Origin: Dysidea avara
Lineage: Eukaryota; Porifera; Demospongiae; Dictyoceratida; Dysideidae
Direction of reading: 5' to 3'
Length of the DNA: 64,000 nt
Assembly: GCF_963678975.1 (NCBI RefSeq)
Contig: NC_089280.1
Location: 2,741,001 to 2,805,000, forward strand
The notes under the pieces were generated by a model. That model was not told the origin of the DNA and ran no database searches. It was given only the letters and a program-made list of their open reading frames with translations. The translations under genes were made by a program, and so were the position numbers. Below, piece by piece: positions 1 to 12,126 of this stretch; positions within the stretch are counted from its first letter, which is position 1; each line of letters starts with the position of its first letter.

Positions 1-2846
1 ATCTTCAAAAGGAAAGGACACCACTAGCCCTGAATATCATGAGCAATATATATGTAGACAAGGTCTTGATTGGGGCTAAGTCTAGTAAACAAACCTTTGA
101 TATTTATCAGGAAGCAAAGCTATCTTCAGAAGAGCATCAATGAATCTTCGTGAGTGGTACTCAAACTCAAACGAATCCTTGAGTCTACTTCCAGCTGATG
201 AAGTATCTCTGATGAAAGATGACAAAGTTAAAATGTTTGGATTGTTATGGGATAGAATTAGATATGTGATTAATATTACTGGAGTGAATAAGGTGTCAGC
301 TGATAATACTGTAACAAAAAGACGTGTATTGAATTTTGTAGCAAAAATCTTTCACCCACTTGGTTTCATTATACCTGTTACTTACCATGGAAAGGTGTTT
401 TTACAGGAATTATGGAGGATAGATAAACTGTCTTGGGATTGTCCTCTGCCTGAGAATTTTGTTTAAAAATGGAAGTTAATTTGTGAAACGTTTTAAAATA
501 TTCCTTGTTTAGATATTCCATGTTTTGTGGGGAATAAAAGATGGAGGAACCCATCAATTGTTAGTGTTTTGTGATGCATCACTTGTGTGTTATGCTACAG
601 CAGTTTATCTGAGAATCACTGATGGTAATATTGTTCGTACAAAACTAGTGTTTTCGAAAATGCAACTAGTTCCTACTGGGAAGGGAAAATCTAGACAGTT
701 TAAAAAGCTTACAATACCTCGTTTAGAGTTGATGGCAGTCTTAATAGGAGTCAGAGCTGCTAATTTTGTACAACATGAGCTGAGAATTACCATATCTGAA
801 AAAACACTGTGGACTGACTCACAGTGCATGTTGCACTGGCTGAAGACTACAAAGCCATTATCAGTTTTTGTTGAGAATCGTATAAAGGAAATAAAGATGA
901 GCAGAGAATTTAAATTTTGATATGTTGCTTTAGGTCAAAATCCTGCTGATTTGGCTACTCGAGGTTTGTCAGTTGATGAACTTAATCATTGTTCATTGTG
1001 GTGGCATGGTCCGGCGTGATTAGAGAGTAATCATCTTTTATGGCCAGTTTGGAATCTACCAGAGATAACTCCAGAAAGCTTGGAAGAAATCAGAAAATCT
1101 ACTTCCTCAACTGAAGTTACTATTGTGGCTGGAGTTGATGGGAAATGTGATAAAGATGTGTTTCTCTTTGGAATGGACAAGCCACGTTATTCATCTCTGA
1201 GGAAATTGTTACGAGTTTCAGTTTACATTCTCAGATTTATTAAGATAAAACTGTGGGACAAGTTACGAGAAGAAACGAGAAGAAACATCAAAGGTTTCAT
1301 TTTTTGTCCACCCTATTCAGAGTTAGTGGATACTGATCCTATTACATTTCGTGAAATTAAGTTAGCATCACTTTTGTGGATTTACACTCTTCAACATTAT
1401 CATTTTAAGGCAGTTTTTATTGCTATTAAACATAAAAGATGCCACTGTTTACAGATACAGCTTGGTTTGCAATTGGATGAGTTTGAGATTTTACGATGCC
1501 ATGGAAGGTATGCTTATGGTGATATCAATGAAGAAACAAAATGTCCAAAGTTGCTACCTCGTGAAAGTTGTTTTACAAGATTGTTAATTTTGGAAGTACA
1601 TGGACGTCTAGTTCATGGAGGAGTATCTCATACTCTTAATCAACTAAAACAGGAGTACTGGATCCCTCATGGAAGGGTAGAAGTTAAACGTGTATTGTAT
1701 CAATGTGTGGTTTGTAGACATCATCATGGTGCATCCTTTTGTCTTCCTGACATGCTACCCTGGCCGAAGGAAAGGGTTTCAGTATCTGAACCCTTTAAGT
1801 ATGTTGGCTTGGATTATATCGGTCCTTTACAGGTTAAAGAGGGCAATACAATACAGAAAATGTGGATTTGTTTATTTATTTGCTTAGCAGTGCGAGCAGT
1901 TCATCTGGAATTAGTAAAAGGGCTATCAACACAGCTTTTTCTTGACTGTTTACGGCGGTTCATTGCTAGGAGAGGCAAGCCAACTACTATCATATCTGAC
2001 AATACTCCACAATTCCGTTTAGTAAAGGCAGCGTTAGATCAACAATGGAGAAATGTACACAAAGTGTTGAGTTTCTTTTCATATGAAGCCATAGAGTGGA
2101 AGTTTACTACTGCACTGGTGCAGTGGCAAGGCGGATTTTATGAACGTCTAGTGGGGGTGGTGAAAAGAGCTTTACGGAAAGAGATGGGTCGACAGGTATT
2201 GTACTGGGACAAGCTGATGACACTGCTCTCAGAGGTGGAGGCTATTGTTAACACTCGTCCGCTGACCTATATTTACGAAGATTTTGAGTCAAGGTTCGTT
2301 CTTACCCCTTCACATTTCCTAGTGGGTAATTACAACAACGCTATTCCCTTTGGCACTGAGGATAGTTTTGAAGATACTGATTATGTTCCCAATTAGGATC
2401 CGACACAAACTTTATTGCAGTACTGGAAAAAGAATCAAAAACAACTTCAATTGTTCTGGAATGAATGGTCCAAAGGCTATTTACTCAGTTTAAAAGAAAG
2501 CTTACCACTAGTACATAAGGGTCCACAATCACAAGTACGTAGGCAGCCAGACGTTGGAGAAATGGTAATTTTAAGAGATAATGGATTACCACGCAGGGCG
2601 TGGAAATTAGCTAAGGTAGTGGAACTGATAAAAGGCAAGGATTCTCAGATTCGTTCAGCGAAGATAGAGTTGTTTAATGAAACAATCTTGGAAAGAGCAG
2701 CAAGCTATTTATATCCACTAGAAATCAAGGCAGTGATTGCTAATGAGGATGAACCAGCTAAATCCAGTACCTCAAGTACCTCAACACATGAAGGAGTCAA
2801 GAAATTAAGTACAAGAAAGGCTGCCACTGAACACTTAACAGAATAA
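1..2846 (+). pseudogene. BEL/Pao pol pseudogene (RT end, A17, RNase H, integrase)
   Basis: The frame opens with an RT active-site segment reading YVDK where YVDD is expected (about 51-62), shifts to frame 2 near 120-140 (NLREWYSNSN and the A17 region to 466), then shifts to frame 3 near 530. From there one frame runs to 2846, broken by stops at 918, 1017 and 2394. RNase H shows VFCDAS, IPRLEL and WTDSQ. Integrase shows an HH-CC zinc site around 1590-1720 and a complete D-D-E set (GLDYIGP, ISDN, GGFYERL). The C-terminus (2550-2720) resembles DUF5641. Two frameshifts and three stops make it non-functional as one polyprotein. Family is certain; age is not. Confidence 0.82.
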
Positions 2847-2898
2847 CTAACCAATTACAAGACGATCCTGTCTATATTTCCTTTTCCTTCTCCCAGAG

Positions 2899-3372
2899 TG
2901 TCACGAACTGAACTGATTATTATACTTTAATCTAATTATGTAATCTTACATCATGTAACACTACGTATTATATTTATTACATCATTACTTAGTATTGTAT
3001 AAATATGTTGATTTGTCATTAAAATTGACTTGAGAGAAAAGTTTAATGTAAGAAGCGCTTCATTCTTCGTTGCTCATCTTCTCCGCGACAACATGTGTTG
3101 TTATGTACCTGAGTGCTTGGACTATATGGGTCATATTCACCTGAGCCACTGCCAAAAACAGTAATATCAAAGAGGTGAACATGTACTCCCTCTCTATGGA
3201 TTTGTACTTGAACAAGTAAGCATGTTTGTGTGCTGAATCATCCATGCTATAAATGTGTGGGGTAGCCTCATAACTCACTTGTTCTTGCTCGTATCAAAGC
3301 ACTTACCAAACCTTTAGAAATAAACCTGGTAGCTAGACACTGTGTGTTTTTCTTATCAGTGTTTTAGTAACA
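2899..3372 (+). repeat. Probable 3' LTR of the BEL/Pao fragment
   Basis: Non-coding sequence follows the integrase stop at 2846. It begins TGTCACGAACTG at 2899 and ends TTTTAGTAACA at 3372, giving TGT...ACA termini. Inside are a TATA-like TGTATAAATA near 2996 and an AATAAA at 3319, placed as expected for a promoter and polyadenylation signal. A shorter end at 3093 (GCGACAACA) is also possible. Without the 5' partner the limits are provisional. Confidence 0.38.
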
Positions 3373-3745
3373 AGGTGTAACGTCAGCATTAATTGCATGT
3401 GGCTACAGTGTACGTACTGAACATTGCCAGTGTTTACTTGTGATGCTTGCAGTACTAGTGAGTGTGTGGACAAGTGTCAAGTTATTAAACAGGAACCTTT
3501 AACATGTTGTATATTGTGCATGTGTAGAAGAGCAGACAGATGTCTTGTCAGTAAGAACCTGTACAATTACCATAGGTTTCTTGGGAATATTACAGGGAAA
3601 TTCCAGAAGCATCTTAAAAGTTTATTACAAGGGACTCAACCTACATACTAATGGAAATCACCTACACCTACATACAAGCATCATGGCGTATTCCCCCACA
3701 CTCCAAATGAATGAAAATACACAACACTGTAATAACCCTCAATAC
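3373..3745. other. Intron or junction sequence of gene A, no exon found
   Basis: Beyond the donor at 3745 I looked on the minus strand for the next expected Roc exon (the ARTKSAMVVIVGTHID segment of gene B) and did not find it. No repeat or ORF of note is seen here. Confidence 0.5.
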
Positions 3746-6700
3746 CTTTATGGTCACCAACCAATCCTTCAACTCGTGGATACCATCTTCTCCATCAGTA
3801 ACTCTCCAACACAAAACATACAGGGAATTCTCAGTGATAAAACACTGATGTGCAGCAGAGTATTCCTCCTACAGTATAAACAATAAGTGTCAACTATACA
3901 GTTAACTGTGTACCTTACCTTGCCAGCAAAATCCCAAGCAAAAAATGTGATACCATCTGAAAATCTCCTTTCATCATCCATGTTCTTACAGTAACACCAC
4001 AGGTCTTGATCAATACCAATTGTTGACTGAACCTTATCTGAAAAATTAACGCAATATATAAAATGAGTTACTTGGCCAATTGTATTTACCAGTGTAATTA
4101 TCACTGTTTAATCTCTCTCTGAATGTGAGGGCCTTGGATTTGCGATACTTAAGATGATGTAGAAGTGTAGTCTTTCCTCGACAACTCAGTCCAACAAACA
4201 TTAGCTTCAGTGAAGCAGATTGTTGACTACTACATGTCAAATACACAAACACATGTAATACTTATCTAATATCCTGTACATTTACCACAAGGTAGATACC
4301 TAGCATAGGTAATGGAGCCAACAAATTTATACACATTAACAATTGATCATTGATTTTAACTCGGCCATGGATATTTTCTTTTAAATTTTTATTATGTTAC
4401 TGGAAAGTTGATATGCCCAGGAAAAAAGTTACAATTCAATCACTACTCTTCCTTAGAAGAGATGATTAACAAACATATGGTATACCATAATAATATGAAC
4501 TGTAACTACACAAAAAATTACTTTTCTTGCATTAGAAATATCTGCTTGTCCTGTACAGAATTGAAGTTGTCCAGGTCCATGGTTACTGGGTCTGGTAATC
4601 CATCATAAATAAATGTTGACAGTTCCTCCAACTTGTACACTTCACGTGGAACTTTCATCTCATTGTTGCTGATGTCAAGATGGTATATTTTACTCATCCT
4701 GCCCAAATGTTCAGGAGCTTGTTTTAGGCCACATTTTTTAAGCATAAGCTTTCTCAATTTTGGGAAGAAAAGACCAGCAGTTAGGCTAGTACTAGAAGAC
4801 ACATTCTCAAAGTGTAAAACAAGTTTCTCCAGGGAATTGTTATCGGACAAGTTTAATGTCTTTAGTTTCAAAAGTTGTTTATGACGCATGTGAGCACATC
4901 TCAAGGAACAATCAATATCAGTGTTGTGGTGGCAACGTAGACTATCCGTATCGTCAGACTGGGAAAAGATTGCACCAGTACCTGACTGTAACTCATTGTG
5001 GCTTAGATCAAGTTCTTCTAGTAAAGCCGGTAGTTCATTAATGCTACAACATGATGTGATTTTGTTCCTTGACATGTTTAGAAGTTGCAGGTTCGGAAAT
5101 AAACAAGCCAGATATGTTGGAAAACTGTGCAACTTACAAGCACTGACATTTAGTTCTTTGAGTAAAGAACCTTCAACAGTTGGACTATTAACTCGCAGAC
5201 CACGTAGACCACGTGGTAAATTGCCTGAGGACAGAAGTGAAGATGTAGATGTGCCAAATGAACAAACGCTCCTTATAAAAGTTGATGAAATGTTGAACTT
5301 CACCAAACTGTCTGACATCCACCATAGCTCTGGTAGACGTGTTAGTGGGTTGTGGGAGATATCAAAGCTACTCAAATTCGGCAGACCAAATACTTCAATT
5401 GGGAGATTCTGCAAAGAGTTATTTGACAAATTTAAGTCACTCAACATAGCAGGTCTCAATTGTGACGACAGCTCAGCAAATGGAAGGTTAATAATTAGGT
5501 TGTTGCTGGCATTTAAACTGTAAACAGAGCTTAAGTGAAACAGCTCCTTGGGAAGACAGTAAGTCAGTGTAAAGGAGAGATCAATATGCTTCACGAGATT
5601 GCTTGATGACTGCAAATTGGCTAAGATGTCCTTGATTATGCCATAATGTGAAGGCTGGGATAAAATCAAAGACAAAGGAGTTTTAGTATCTTGTGTGGTA
5701 TTAGTAGCTGTCAAGTTATTTGTTCCAATGTCTATAGGTCGATTGATCATGGTCCATCTTCTGTTTACAACAGTGTTAAGTGAAAGTCCACTGAAGATTA
5801 AGAGTACTTTCAACAATTCTGGATTCCCCACATTAGCAGCAACATGGATGAGGGTTTCCACACCTAAACCTTTGGCGGTTCCCATCAAGAACTGCATGGC
5901 AATACGGTCTTGTGGAGACATCAAAATTGGATGCTTTATTATAACATTTTGGTCTTGGTCAGCTAAGGCAGTGATGTTCATCCTCAGGATACAACCAACT
6001 ATATCTGTGTATTCCCTCTCTACTGCCCTATACAATGGTATACATGTATTTAGACAGACTACAGAAACACTCACTATATGTGACTGGGCCTGCGAAAATA
6101 GGTCATGTGGGCACATGATTTTTGCCTACTTTTACAAACTTCCATCACTCATACTTTTTAATACCATTGTGCTATTCCAATGCAATTTTAAGCACTTAGG
6201 AAGCATTTAACTGGGTTTATGATGGAAATTACAGAATGCAAATATTCTATTTCAGTACTGAGATATGGCCCATAGTGGAAAGGAGTGTAGTTTGTGCCCA
6301 CATGCCCTATTTGCACAGGCCCGGTCACATATATCACTTACCACTTAAGTAGCTGTTTGTGGGAGACTATATGGTCATTACCACCAGCTTTTCCATAAAC
6401 GTGACTCTTTGTCCATATGCACTCGAACACTTCTACAAAATATACACATCATAATTTAGGACCCAATCTGTTGCTATATTACCCAACAATGCTGCTCCTA
6501 GTTTGAAGCCATTTTTAGTAGCTATATCCCTCGGGGTTTTATTCTTGGACTTCACAGTGGGATCAGCTCCATTTTCAAATAAATATCCCATAATATCCAG
6601 TAATTTATTAGTTGTCTTGACTGGCTCCATATCCTTAAAATATAAACACAAATTTTTTGGGTACTATAAAATGTAGGCCTCAAAACTATTTGAAACTATT

Positions 6701-6849
6701 GTGATCACTTAAAGAACAGCAAAAGTAGAGAGGAGATAGCTAATTAAGTGAAAAAATGATGATAACAGATATCAATGCTGTAAAATTGGAGCCATGTTCA
6801 GAAATACATTATGAGTTTTTGTGAAATGCATTATTTCTTGCTCTGGCCA

Positions 6850-6901
<52 letters not shown>

Positions 6902-7879
6902 ATTCGATAACATGTCATACATACCATTTGTTTACTTCCTTCAGCAGCATGATGAAGTGGAGTCTGTAAAGACAGATAATGTAGTATATGTATCTATATA
7001 CTATCACTATTACCTTTCCATCAGGATCAGCATGATTGACAAGATCTACCAGTATATAAAAAATAGCACATAGCTCATAACCTCACATCCTCTACATACA
7101 TTACTATGAATACTGAATAATCCCAACAATGTTTTGTCCAATACAATATTGTCACGACATACACTGTAAGCTGACATGGACTAGATCATGTTTCCAACAA
7201 TGAAGTGATAAGTTGTTAGAATAGAGGCTTCTTTCATCCCTGAACTGGCTCACAACTAGGTGTTACAAAGACTGTAGCAGCTATTCAGCTGAGTGACTGT
7301 GATGTTTGCTTAGCCAGTCACTCGATACGTAGCTATTACCAGTTACTCTAGCATCTATGTATGCAAATTTTGTGATGATGATATTAGCTATGCTATATGT
7401 AATGATCGCTACATGTCACCAAACTAGTTTGCATGGCCATCTCTCAATCGGTAAGGGGAATCCCTCTTTGTACCAATGATAAGGGGAAGCAGTCTGAGCA
7501 TGCAAGACTAGTTGTGCATGCACACAGCAAAGTGGCATATCGCCTGTACAAGTAAGACAACATTTACACATGGTAACTACCCACATATATATATATATAC
7601 CAGTATCTAGTATTGACCTTGTGGGGGTGCCTGCAAACCGACCTTACCATCACGGGGCACAATACACTTCACCACATCAACGCTGTGACAATAGGACGCT
7701 CGCCTCAGCAGACTCCCACATCGTTTGTGATAAATCTCCTTGTCGTTTCCTTCCTCAGAGAAACGGTCCAACCATTCAGAAACAAACGTGTAGTTATTGT
7801 GAAATGTTGCTACTTCAAGATCTTCGTCCTTTATCGCACTATTCCCAGCATGACCGTTGGGAATTTTATCGCTACTCAT
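3746..7879 (-). CDS. LRRK-like ROCO kinase A (ankyrin-LRR-Roc part; 3' end outside window)
   Basis: Nine exons join in consistent phase: 7648-7879, 7014-7045, 6925-6963, 6483-6633, 6342-6432, 4522-6027, 4090-4229, 3919-4037, 3746-3868 (811 codons so far). The product has ankyrin-type motifs (TPLHHAAEGS, NGADPTVKSKNKTP), a leucine-rich repeat exon (about 500 residues), then the start of a Roc GTPase with P-loop GLSCRGKT and switch DFAG. Exon lengths match gene B exactly except exon 1 (232 vs 247 bp) and the LRR exon (1506 vs 1524 bp). The start is MSSDKIPNG at 7879. COR and kinase exons would lie left of the window, past the BEL fragment. ROCO kinases are large GTP-binding signalling kinases; this copy's role is unknown. 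All visible exons are open with good splice sites, so I read it as a gene and not a pseudogene, though possible truncation by the BEL element cannot be excluded. Confidence 0.85.
6852..6898. repeat. (CA)n microsatellite
   Basis: Perfect CA dinucleotide run in the gene A intron between the 151-bp and 39-bp exons. Confidence 0.95.
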
Positions 7880-8025
7880 ATTTGTATTCCAGCACGACTA
7901 CTTAGTATTACACTACAGTAGCATAGCGATCATGCTACTCACGTCATTCCGATACAAAGTATCCAGCACGTGATCATTTGTACGTGTGTGTGGGCGGAGA
8001 AGTGGTGGATTTTAAAAATATTTTA
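7880..8025 (-). promoter_or_regulatory. Upstream region of gene A
   Basis: This short stretch between the gene A start codon and a TIR transposon must hold the proximal promoter or 5' UTR unless these lie beyond the transposon. I see no clear TATA box; CACGTGATC at about 7968 is an E-box-like palindrome. Confidence 0.3.
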
Positions 8026-8140
8026 GGCCACTTCAACTAAATCTTATGTTTCTCGGGCGAAATTCAGCCAAATAAAGGTCGGTAGGTCGGTAAAATAAAA
8101 ATAAAAAATAAAAATAGGCTATTTTGCCAGCTGAAGAGTG

Positions 8141-8929
8141 TAATTGTAATTGTAATTGTAATTGTAATATTTAAACAGGGATTCCACTCAGTGAAAAAAC
8201 ACTGATTTTCAGTGGAGCCCTGCGAAACAAGCATACATACATACATACACAAATACATATATACATACATACATACATACATACATACATAAACATACAA
8301 CACAAAAGGGTATACAAAGAACAGTACACAAAACTACACAGATACAATCAACTAAATTTATCATGATATAACCGTACAAATTTAGATAAGTTGGTTGCTT
8401 CAGTAACAGTTGATGGTAAACTGTTCCATATCATAGCTCCCCTGTAATAAAAACTTCTTTTCCCATAATTGTTGTTTACTCTAGGAACAAAGAGTCTATT
8501 AATGTTTCGACCAATATGACCTGTGATATCTCTGGAATAGTGAAATATATTGTGGAGATACGAAGGTAGCTTCTGGTGAATAGATTTAAAGATCTGTATA
8601 GCTGTATGAAACTTACGACGTTCCACCAAAGTAAAGGAAAACTTGCTCTGGTACAATGCTGGCAATTTTTTCATAAACTTAGAGTGAGTTCTTTCAATCA
8701 GTGCAGTAAACTTAGCGGTGGTGGGGCACCACACAACATCACAGTAATCAAACAATGGTAGGACAAAAGCTGAATAAAGCAAACATAGCACTGCAGGTGT
8801 CAAAGTTCCATACCGAAAGATTGATGAGAGTCTTGATCTAGCTCTAGAGGCTATATTAGTGATATGTAAGGACCACGATAATGTGGGATCAATTATAACA
8901 CCCAAATATCGAACAGAGTCAAACGGTGG
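8141..8929 (-). mobile_element. 5'-truncated CR1/L2-type LINE, 3' end
   Basis: On the minus strand this carries the end of a non-LTR reverse transcriptase ORF (8929-8348), then a 3' UTR with TATG repeats (8231-8297), a hairpin (CAGGG...CCCTG, 8176-8222, inner stem CACTGA/TCAGTG) and an (ATTACA)n tail at 8141-8168. A hairpin plus short-repeat tail is usual for CR1/L2-like LINEs. The element is severely 5' truncated, as is common after target-primed insertion. Confidence 0.72.
8348..8929 (-). pseudogene. Non-LTR reverse transcriptase, C-terminal fragment
   Basis: About 190 residues are open. They match the region after the catalytic domain of CR1/L2/Jockey-type RTs: YLGVIIDPTLSW, then LYSAFVLPLFDYCDVVW, then a basic tail and WNSLPS near the C-terminus. 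The catalytic FADD part is missing because of 5' truncation, so this cannot be an active enzyme. Confidence 0.78.
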
Positions 8930-9167
8930 CTAAGCTACGCTGTATTACCATAGTAAGGCTATAGTATCTATGGTATTACTTGTGAGTAGGCAGCTATGTT
9001 GAGATATTTAGTGTTACTTACTTTTTGAGAGCTTAAAGATAAATTTGCAACTCCTTCGTGGCGTTATCACTCTTTGCAAGGTGATCACGTGATTAACATA
9101 ATTATTTTATGCTGAAAAATATAGGGTCGGTCGGGCCCGAGAAACAAAAGATTTAGTTGAAGTGGCC

Positions 9168-9452
9168 TTATGTGCGGCCCATAAACTTTTGGGAATCGTT
9201 GATTAGTGTTGAATAGAGTTAGGATGACTGGGTGGGCTCGACAAGCGTCCAAGGGAACGAGCTCAATGATGTTGAGATCTGTCATGCTACAACCGGTCCC
9301 CCCAAAAATCGGTCCCCCCGGACAGGATCAGGCCCTAGATATCACCCTTCTTTACAGTTAGAGTGATTAACATTGGAATTCTTTACCCCAACCAGTGATT
9401 GACTGCAACTCCCCTAATCAATTTTAAGAATCTGCTGGACAGACACCATGTA
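9168..9452. other. Intergenic, no feature seen
   Basis: No coding signal. Two GGTCCCCCC tracts occur near 9296-9320. Confidence 0.5.
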
Positions 9453-9924
9453 CAGGGGAAGATCCAGGAGCTGGCAAGGAGAGGGGCACAAACAGGCTAA
9501 GTTGGTAGGTGATTGGGGAGAGCAGACTCTCTTGTTAGTTGCTGCATTTTTGAAGCAGCAAATAGTCACCTCTTAGCAGTATCACCGTTGATTTTTGCCA
9601 TTTTGGCCTTTGCAGATGGTTGTGAAGTCTTAAAAGCTGTTTAAAGGCTCTGAATGTCTTAAACAACAGCAACATGATAATTATTTTAGAGGCGCTTAGT
9701 ATATGCCTGAAGCTTAGGGTCAGTGCTGGTTAAAAATTTCACGACTAGTGGTTTGCTTTGGTTTCAGGTGAATTTGCTAGTAAAAATATGCATATTTTCA
9801 TGAGTTTCATAAACTGATCTTGGCCTTAGTATTTACTAGAACTCTAGAAGTATGACTGGCTCCTCCACAAGGTCACAAAGGGGAGGGAATTTGCCCCAAA
9901 TGCCCCATCCTGGATCCACCATTG
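9453..9924 (-). mobile_element. TIR element (5-bp TSD), inverted relative to the copy at 20201
   Basis: Ends are CAGGGGAAGATCCAGGA (9453) and, inverted, CAATGGTGGATCCAGGA (ending 9924). Flanks share ATGTA (9448-9452 and 9925-9929). The interior is the reverse complement of the element at 20201-20689 (for example the GCCCCAAATGCCCC stretch and the AACAGCAACATGATAATTATTTTAGAGG segment at about 9663). No ORF. Confidence 0.7.
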
Positions 9925-10030
9925 ATGTATGATTTTAATGGGTATAGCTACTTTTTTGTGTGTATGATTTAGATGTACAGGGTATGCCTCTATCCAAAAT
10001 TTACAAGTACAATATTATATAGACTATATT

Positions 10031-11146
10031 ATCTAATCCAAAACAGCCAAGCTGTAAAAAAAGTGTGCAGCCCTCAAAAAGGCTATGGTGAAAAAAGATG
10101 TGAAATCCAAGGTGGTGGCCAAGAAATGGCTGTGATGGTAGGTTAATGGTAAAAATTTTAATAACGACAATTCAGGTGAATTTTTGTGCCGCTTGGTCTT
10201 GGCACAAAATACACCTGAATTGTCATTATTAAATTTTTTACCATTAACCTACCATCACAGCCATTTCTTGGCCGCCACCTTGGATTTCACATCATAGCCT
10301 TTTTGAGGGCCGCACACTTTTTTTACAGCTTGGCTGTTTTAGATTAGATTTCATTTCTTTTTGTATTTGTATACCCCAAAGCTGGCCTATGGCCGGCTTT
10401 GGGACTTTTTAAACCTATCTTTTTTCTTTACCACATGAAGAAGAAAAGATGAAGTAGATGTACTTTAAATATTTTATCAGTAAATGTACAAATTAAATAT
10501 ATAATACATATATTTATTACAGAAATCTCCACGGTAGTTTCTTTTTAACTGAACACTCTACAAGGTGACTTCTTCTAGATGCTCTCTCTACAGGGTGAAT
10601 TGTTTGTAGCTGAACGATCTACAAGGTAACTTCTTCTAGCTGATCTCTCTACAGGGTGATTTGTTTGTAGCTGAATTCTGTACAGGTGATTTGTTTGCAG
10701 CTGAGCTCTTTACAGAATGGTTTCTTTGTAGCTGAACTCTCTAAAAGGTAACTTCTTCTAACTGATCTTCTACAGGGCAATTTGTTTGTGGCTGAATTTT
10801 CTACAGGGTGATTTCTTTGCAGCTAAACTCTCTACATGGTTGTTTCTTTGTAGCTGAACTCTCTACAAGGTAATTTCTTCTAGCTGATCTCTCTAGAGGG
10901 AGATTTGTTTGTAGCTGAACTATCTACAAGGTAACTTCTTCTAGCTGATCTCTCTACAGGGTGATTTGTTTGTAGCTGAATTTTGTACAGGTGATTTGTT
11001 TGCAGCTGAGCTCTTTACAAAATGGTTTCTTTGTAGCTGAACTCTCTACAAGGTAACTTCTTCTAACTTATCTTTCTACAGGGTGATTTGTTTGTAGCTG
11101 AACTATCTACTAGGTAATTTCTTCTAGCTGATCTCTCTACAGGGTG
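10031..11146 (+). repeat. Composite repeat, copy 0 (palindrome + GC hairpin + minisatellite)
   Basis: It starts with a long palindrome (10031-10349, arms about 150 bp, outer ends ATCTAATCCAAAACAGCC and its complement). Next come a conserved linker with hairpin GCCTATGGCC (about 10385), an AT-rich segment and about 20 copies of a 31-bp minisatellite (10520-11146). It lacks the 3' module of copies 1 and 2 and is cut by the TIR element at 11147. It keeps the empty site (TACATATATTTATTACAG, near 10506) that is filled in copy 1. Confidence 0.8.
10520..11146 (+). repeat. 31-bp minisatellite array (copy 0)
   Basis: The monomer is about 31 bp, with core GTAGCTGAACTCTCTACARGG and alternating linkers GTGATTTGTTT and GTAACTTCTTCT, so a higher-order dimer is visible. 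It is the same satellite as at 20695-22110 and 27300-28240. Confidence 0.85.
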
Positions 11147-11979
11147 CAGGGGCGGATCCAGGAAGGGGGAGGGGGGGCTTTGGAAGCTGAAGCCCCCCCC
11201 CCTTCATATTTAGGCTTTACCATGATCAATATGCTGAGTATTATAATGAAATTTTGTCTTAGCATAACTATATGATCACTAATAATACAAATACTCATAA
11301 AACCACATTATAAACATCTTTCCAAGGTATTATCAGTGGATGTATGCTAAAGTTTATGCAACAAGGACCTGGATCAGCATTGGAGGTGTACAAGATCGAG
11401 ATACTCTAATAGAGCAGTCAGCTAACTACTCTAATAGAACATTCACTGGAAACATGTAGTTGGTTCTGTTATGGATTTTTTCCAAATCTGCCTGCACCTA
11501 TACATACAATGAAGTGCATTGGTCTGTTTAAAGGGCTTCATTCATCTACTTGTGTAGTTAATATGTATGGCAATACTTAATTCAGGTACACAATTTCCAT
11601 TGAAAATGCTCTCAAATTCAATCTTGTATTATTCAAATTTCAAAATTTTCCACTTTCAACACTATTATTCTAACATGCACCTATTCTTGGTTGTCTGTGC
11701 CTACCCAAATTTTTCCATTAGCAAAATGCTTCAGAGAGCCATACCTATAATCTAAAGGCAGTATATAAAATATCTACAGGCAGAAAATATTAGTGATTTT
11801 ATGTGGAAATGTCTCCAAATTGCAGTATTTTTAGCATCAATTTTCCAAAATTTTCCTGGGGTGGCATGCCCCCAGACCCCCCTAGTTCCAGCATGCTTTT
11901 GCACACCTCTATCCAAGAGATTAGTACCTTAACTTAGCCCCCCCCCCCCCCCCTTTTATAAATCCTAGATCCGCCCCTG
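11147..11979. mobile_element. TIR element with CAGGGGCGGATCYAGGA ends
   Basis: Inverted ends CAGGGGCGGATCCAGGA (11147) and CAGGGGCGGATCTAGGA (inverted, ending 11979) are each followed by a G-rich or C-rich run. No target duplication is evident and the interior has no long ORF. The ends resemble the 9453 and 20201 elements, but the interior differs. Confidence 0.6.
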
Positions 11980-12126
11980 AACCGTCATTCACTGATGTTT
12001 TACTGAGAGTTTAAAACTTAGTAAAACAATTATTTTCCATATACTTAAAGTTACTGACATTTTACTATCAGTACAACTACAGTAAAGCAGCTTAACAAAT
12101 TAGTAAACTAAGAACCTTCAAGCAGT

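Larger units (their letters stand above)
1..3372 (+). mobile_element. BEL/Pao-like LTR retrotransposon, 3' part, degenerate
   Basis: This is the 3' half of a BEL/Pao element, cut by the left window edge inside reverse transcriptase. Domains in order are the end of RT, the Pao A17-type peptidase region, RNase H, a zinc-binding plus core integrase, a DUF5641-like C-terminus and a probable 3' LTR. It lies antisense to LRRK-like gene A and directly beyond that gene's last visible exon, so it either sits in an intron or truncates the gene. The 5' LTR would be outside the window. Confidence 0.8.
8026..9167. mobile_element. TIR DNA transposon (PIF/Harbinger-like MITE) carrying a nested LINE
   Basis: The ends are 33-bp inverted repeats with one mismatch. 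Both begin GGCCACTTCAACTAAATCTT (left at 8026, right inverted, ending 9167), followed by TGTTTCTCGGGC. Both flanks read TTA (8023-8025 and 9168-9170), a 3-bp target duplication typical of PIF/Harbinger. No transposase is present. About 0.8 kb of the interior is a LINE inserted later, so the original MITE was roughly 350 bp. It ends 146 bp upstream of the gene A start codon. Confidence 0.72.

Noticed and set aside
4633..5523. Plus-strand ORFs opposite the LRR exon of gene A (and 45198-45758 opposite gene B)
   Set aside because: They are antisense shadows of LRR exons; splice phases and domain content support the minus strand only.
11147..11979. hAT assignment for the CAGGGGCGGATC-ended element
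   Set aside because: The ends look hAT-like, but no 8-bp duplication is present, and the related elements at 9453 and 20201 show 5-bp duplications.
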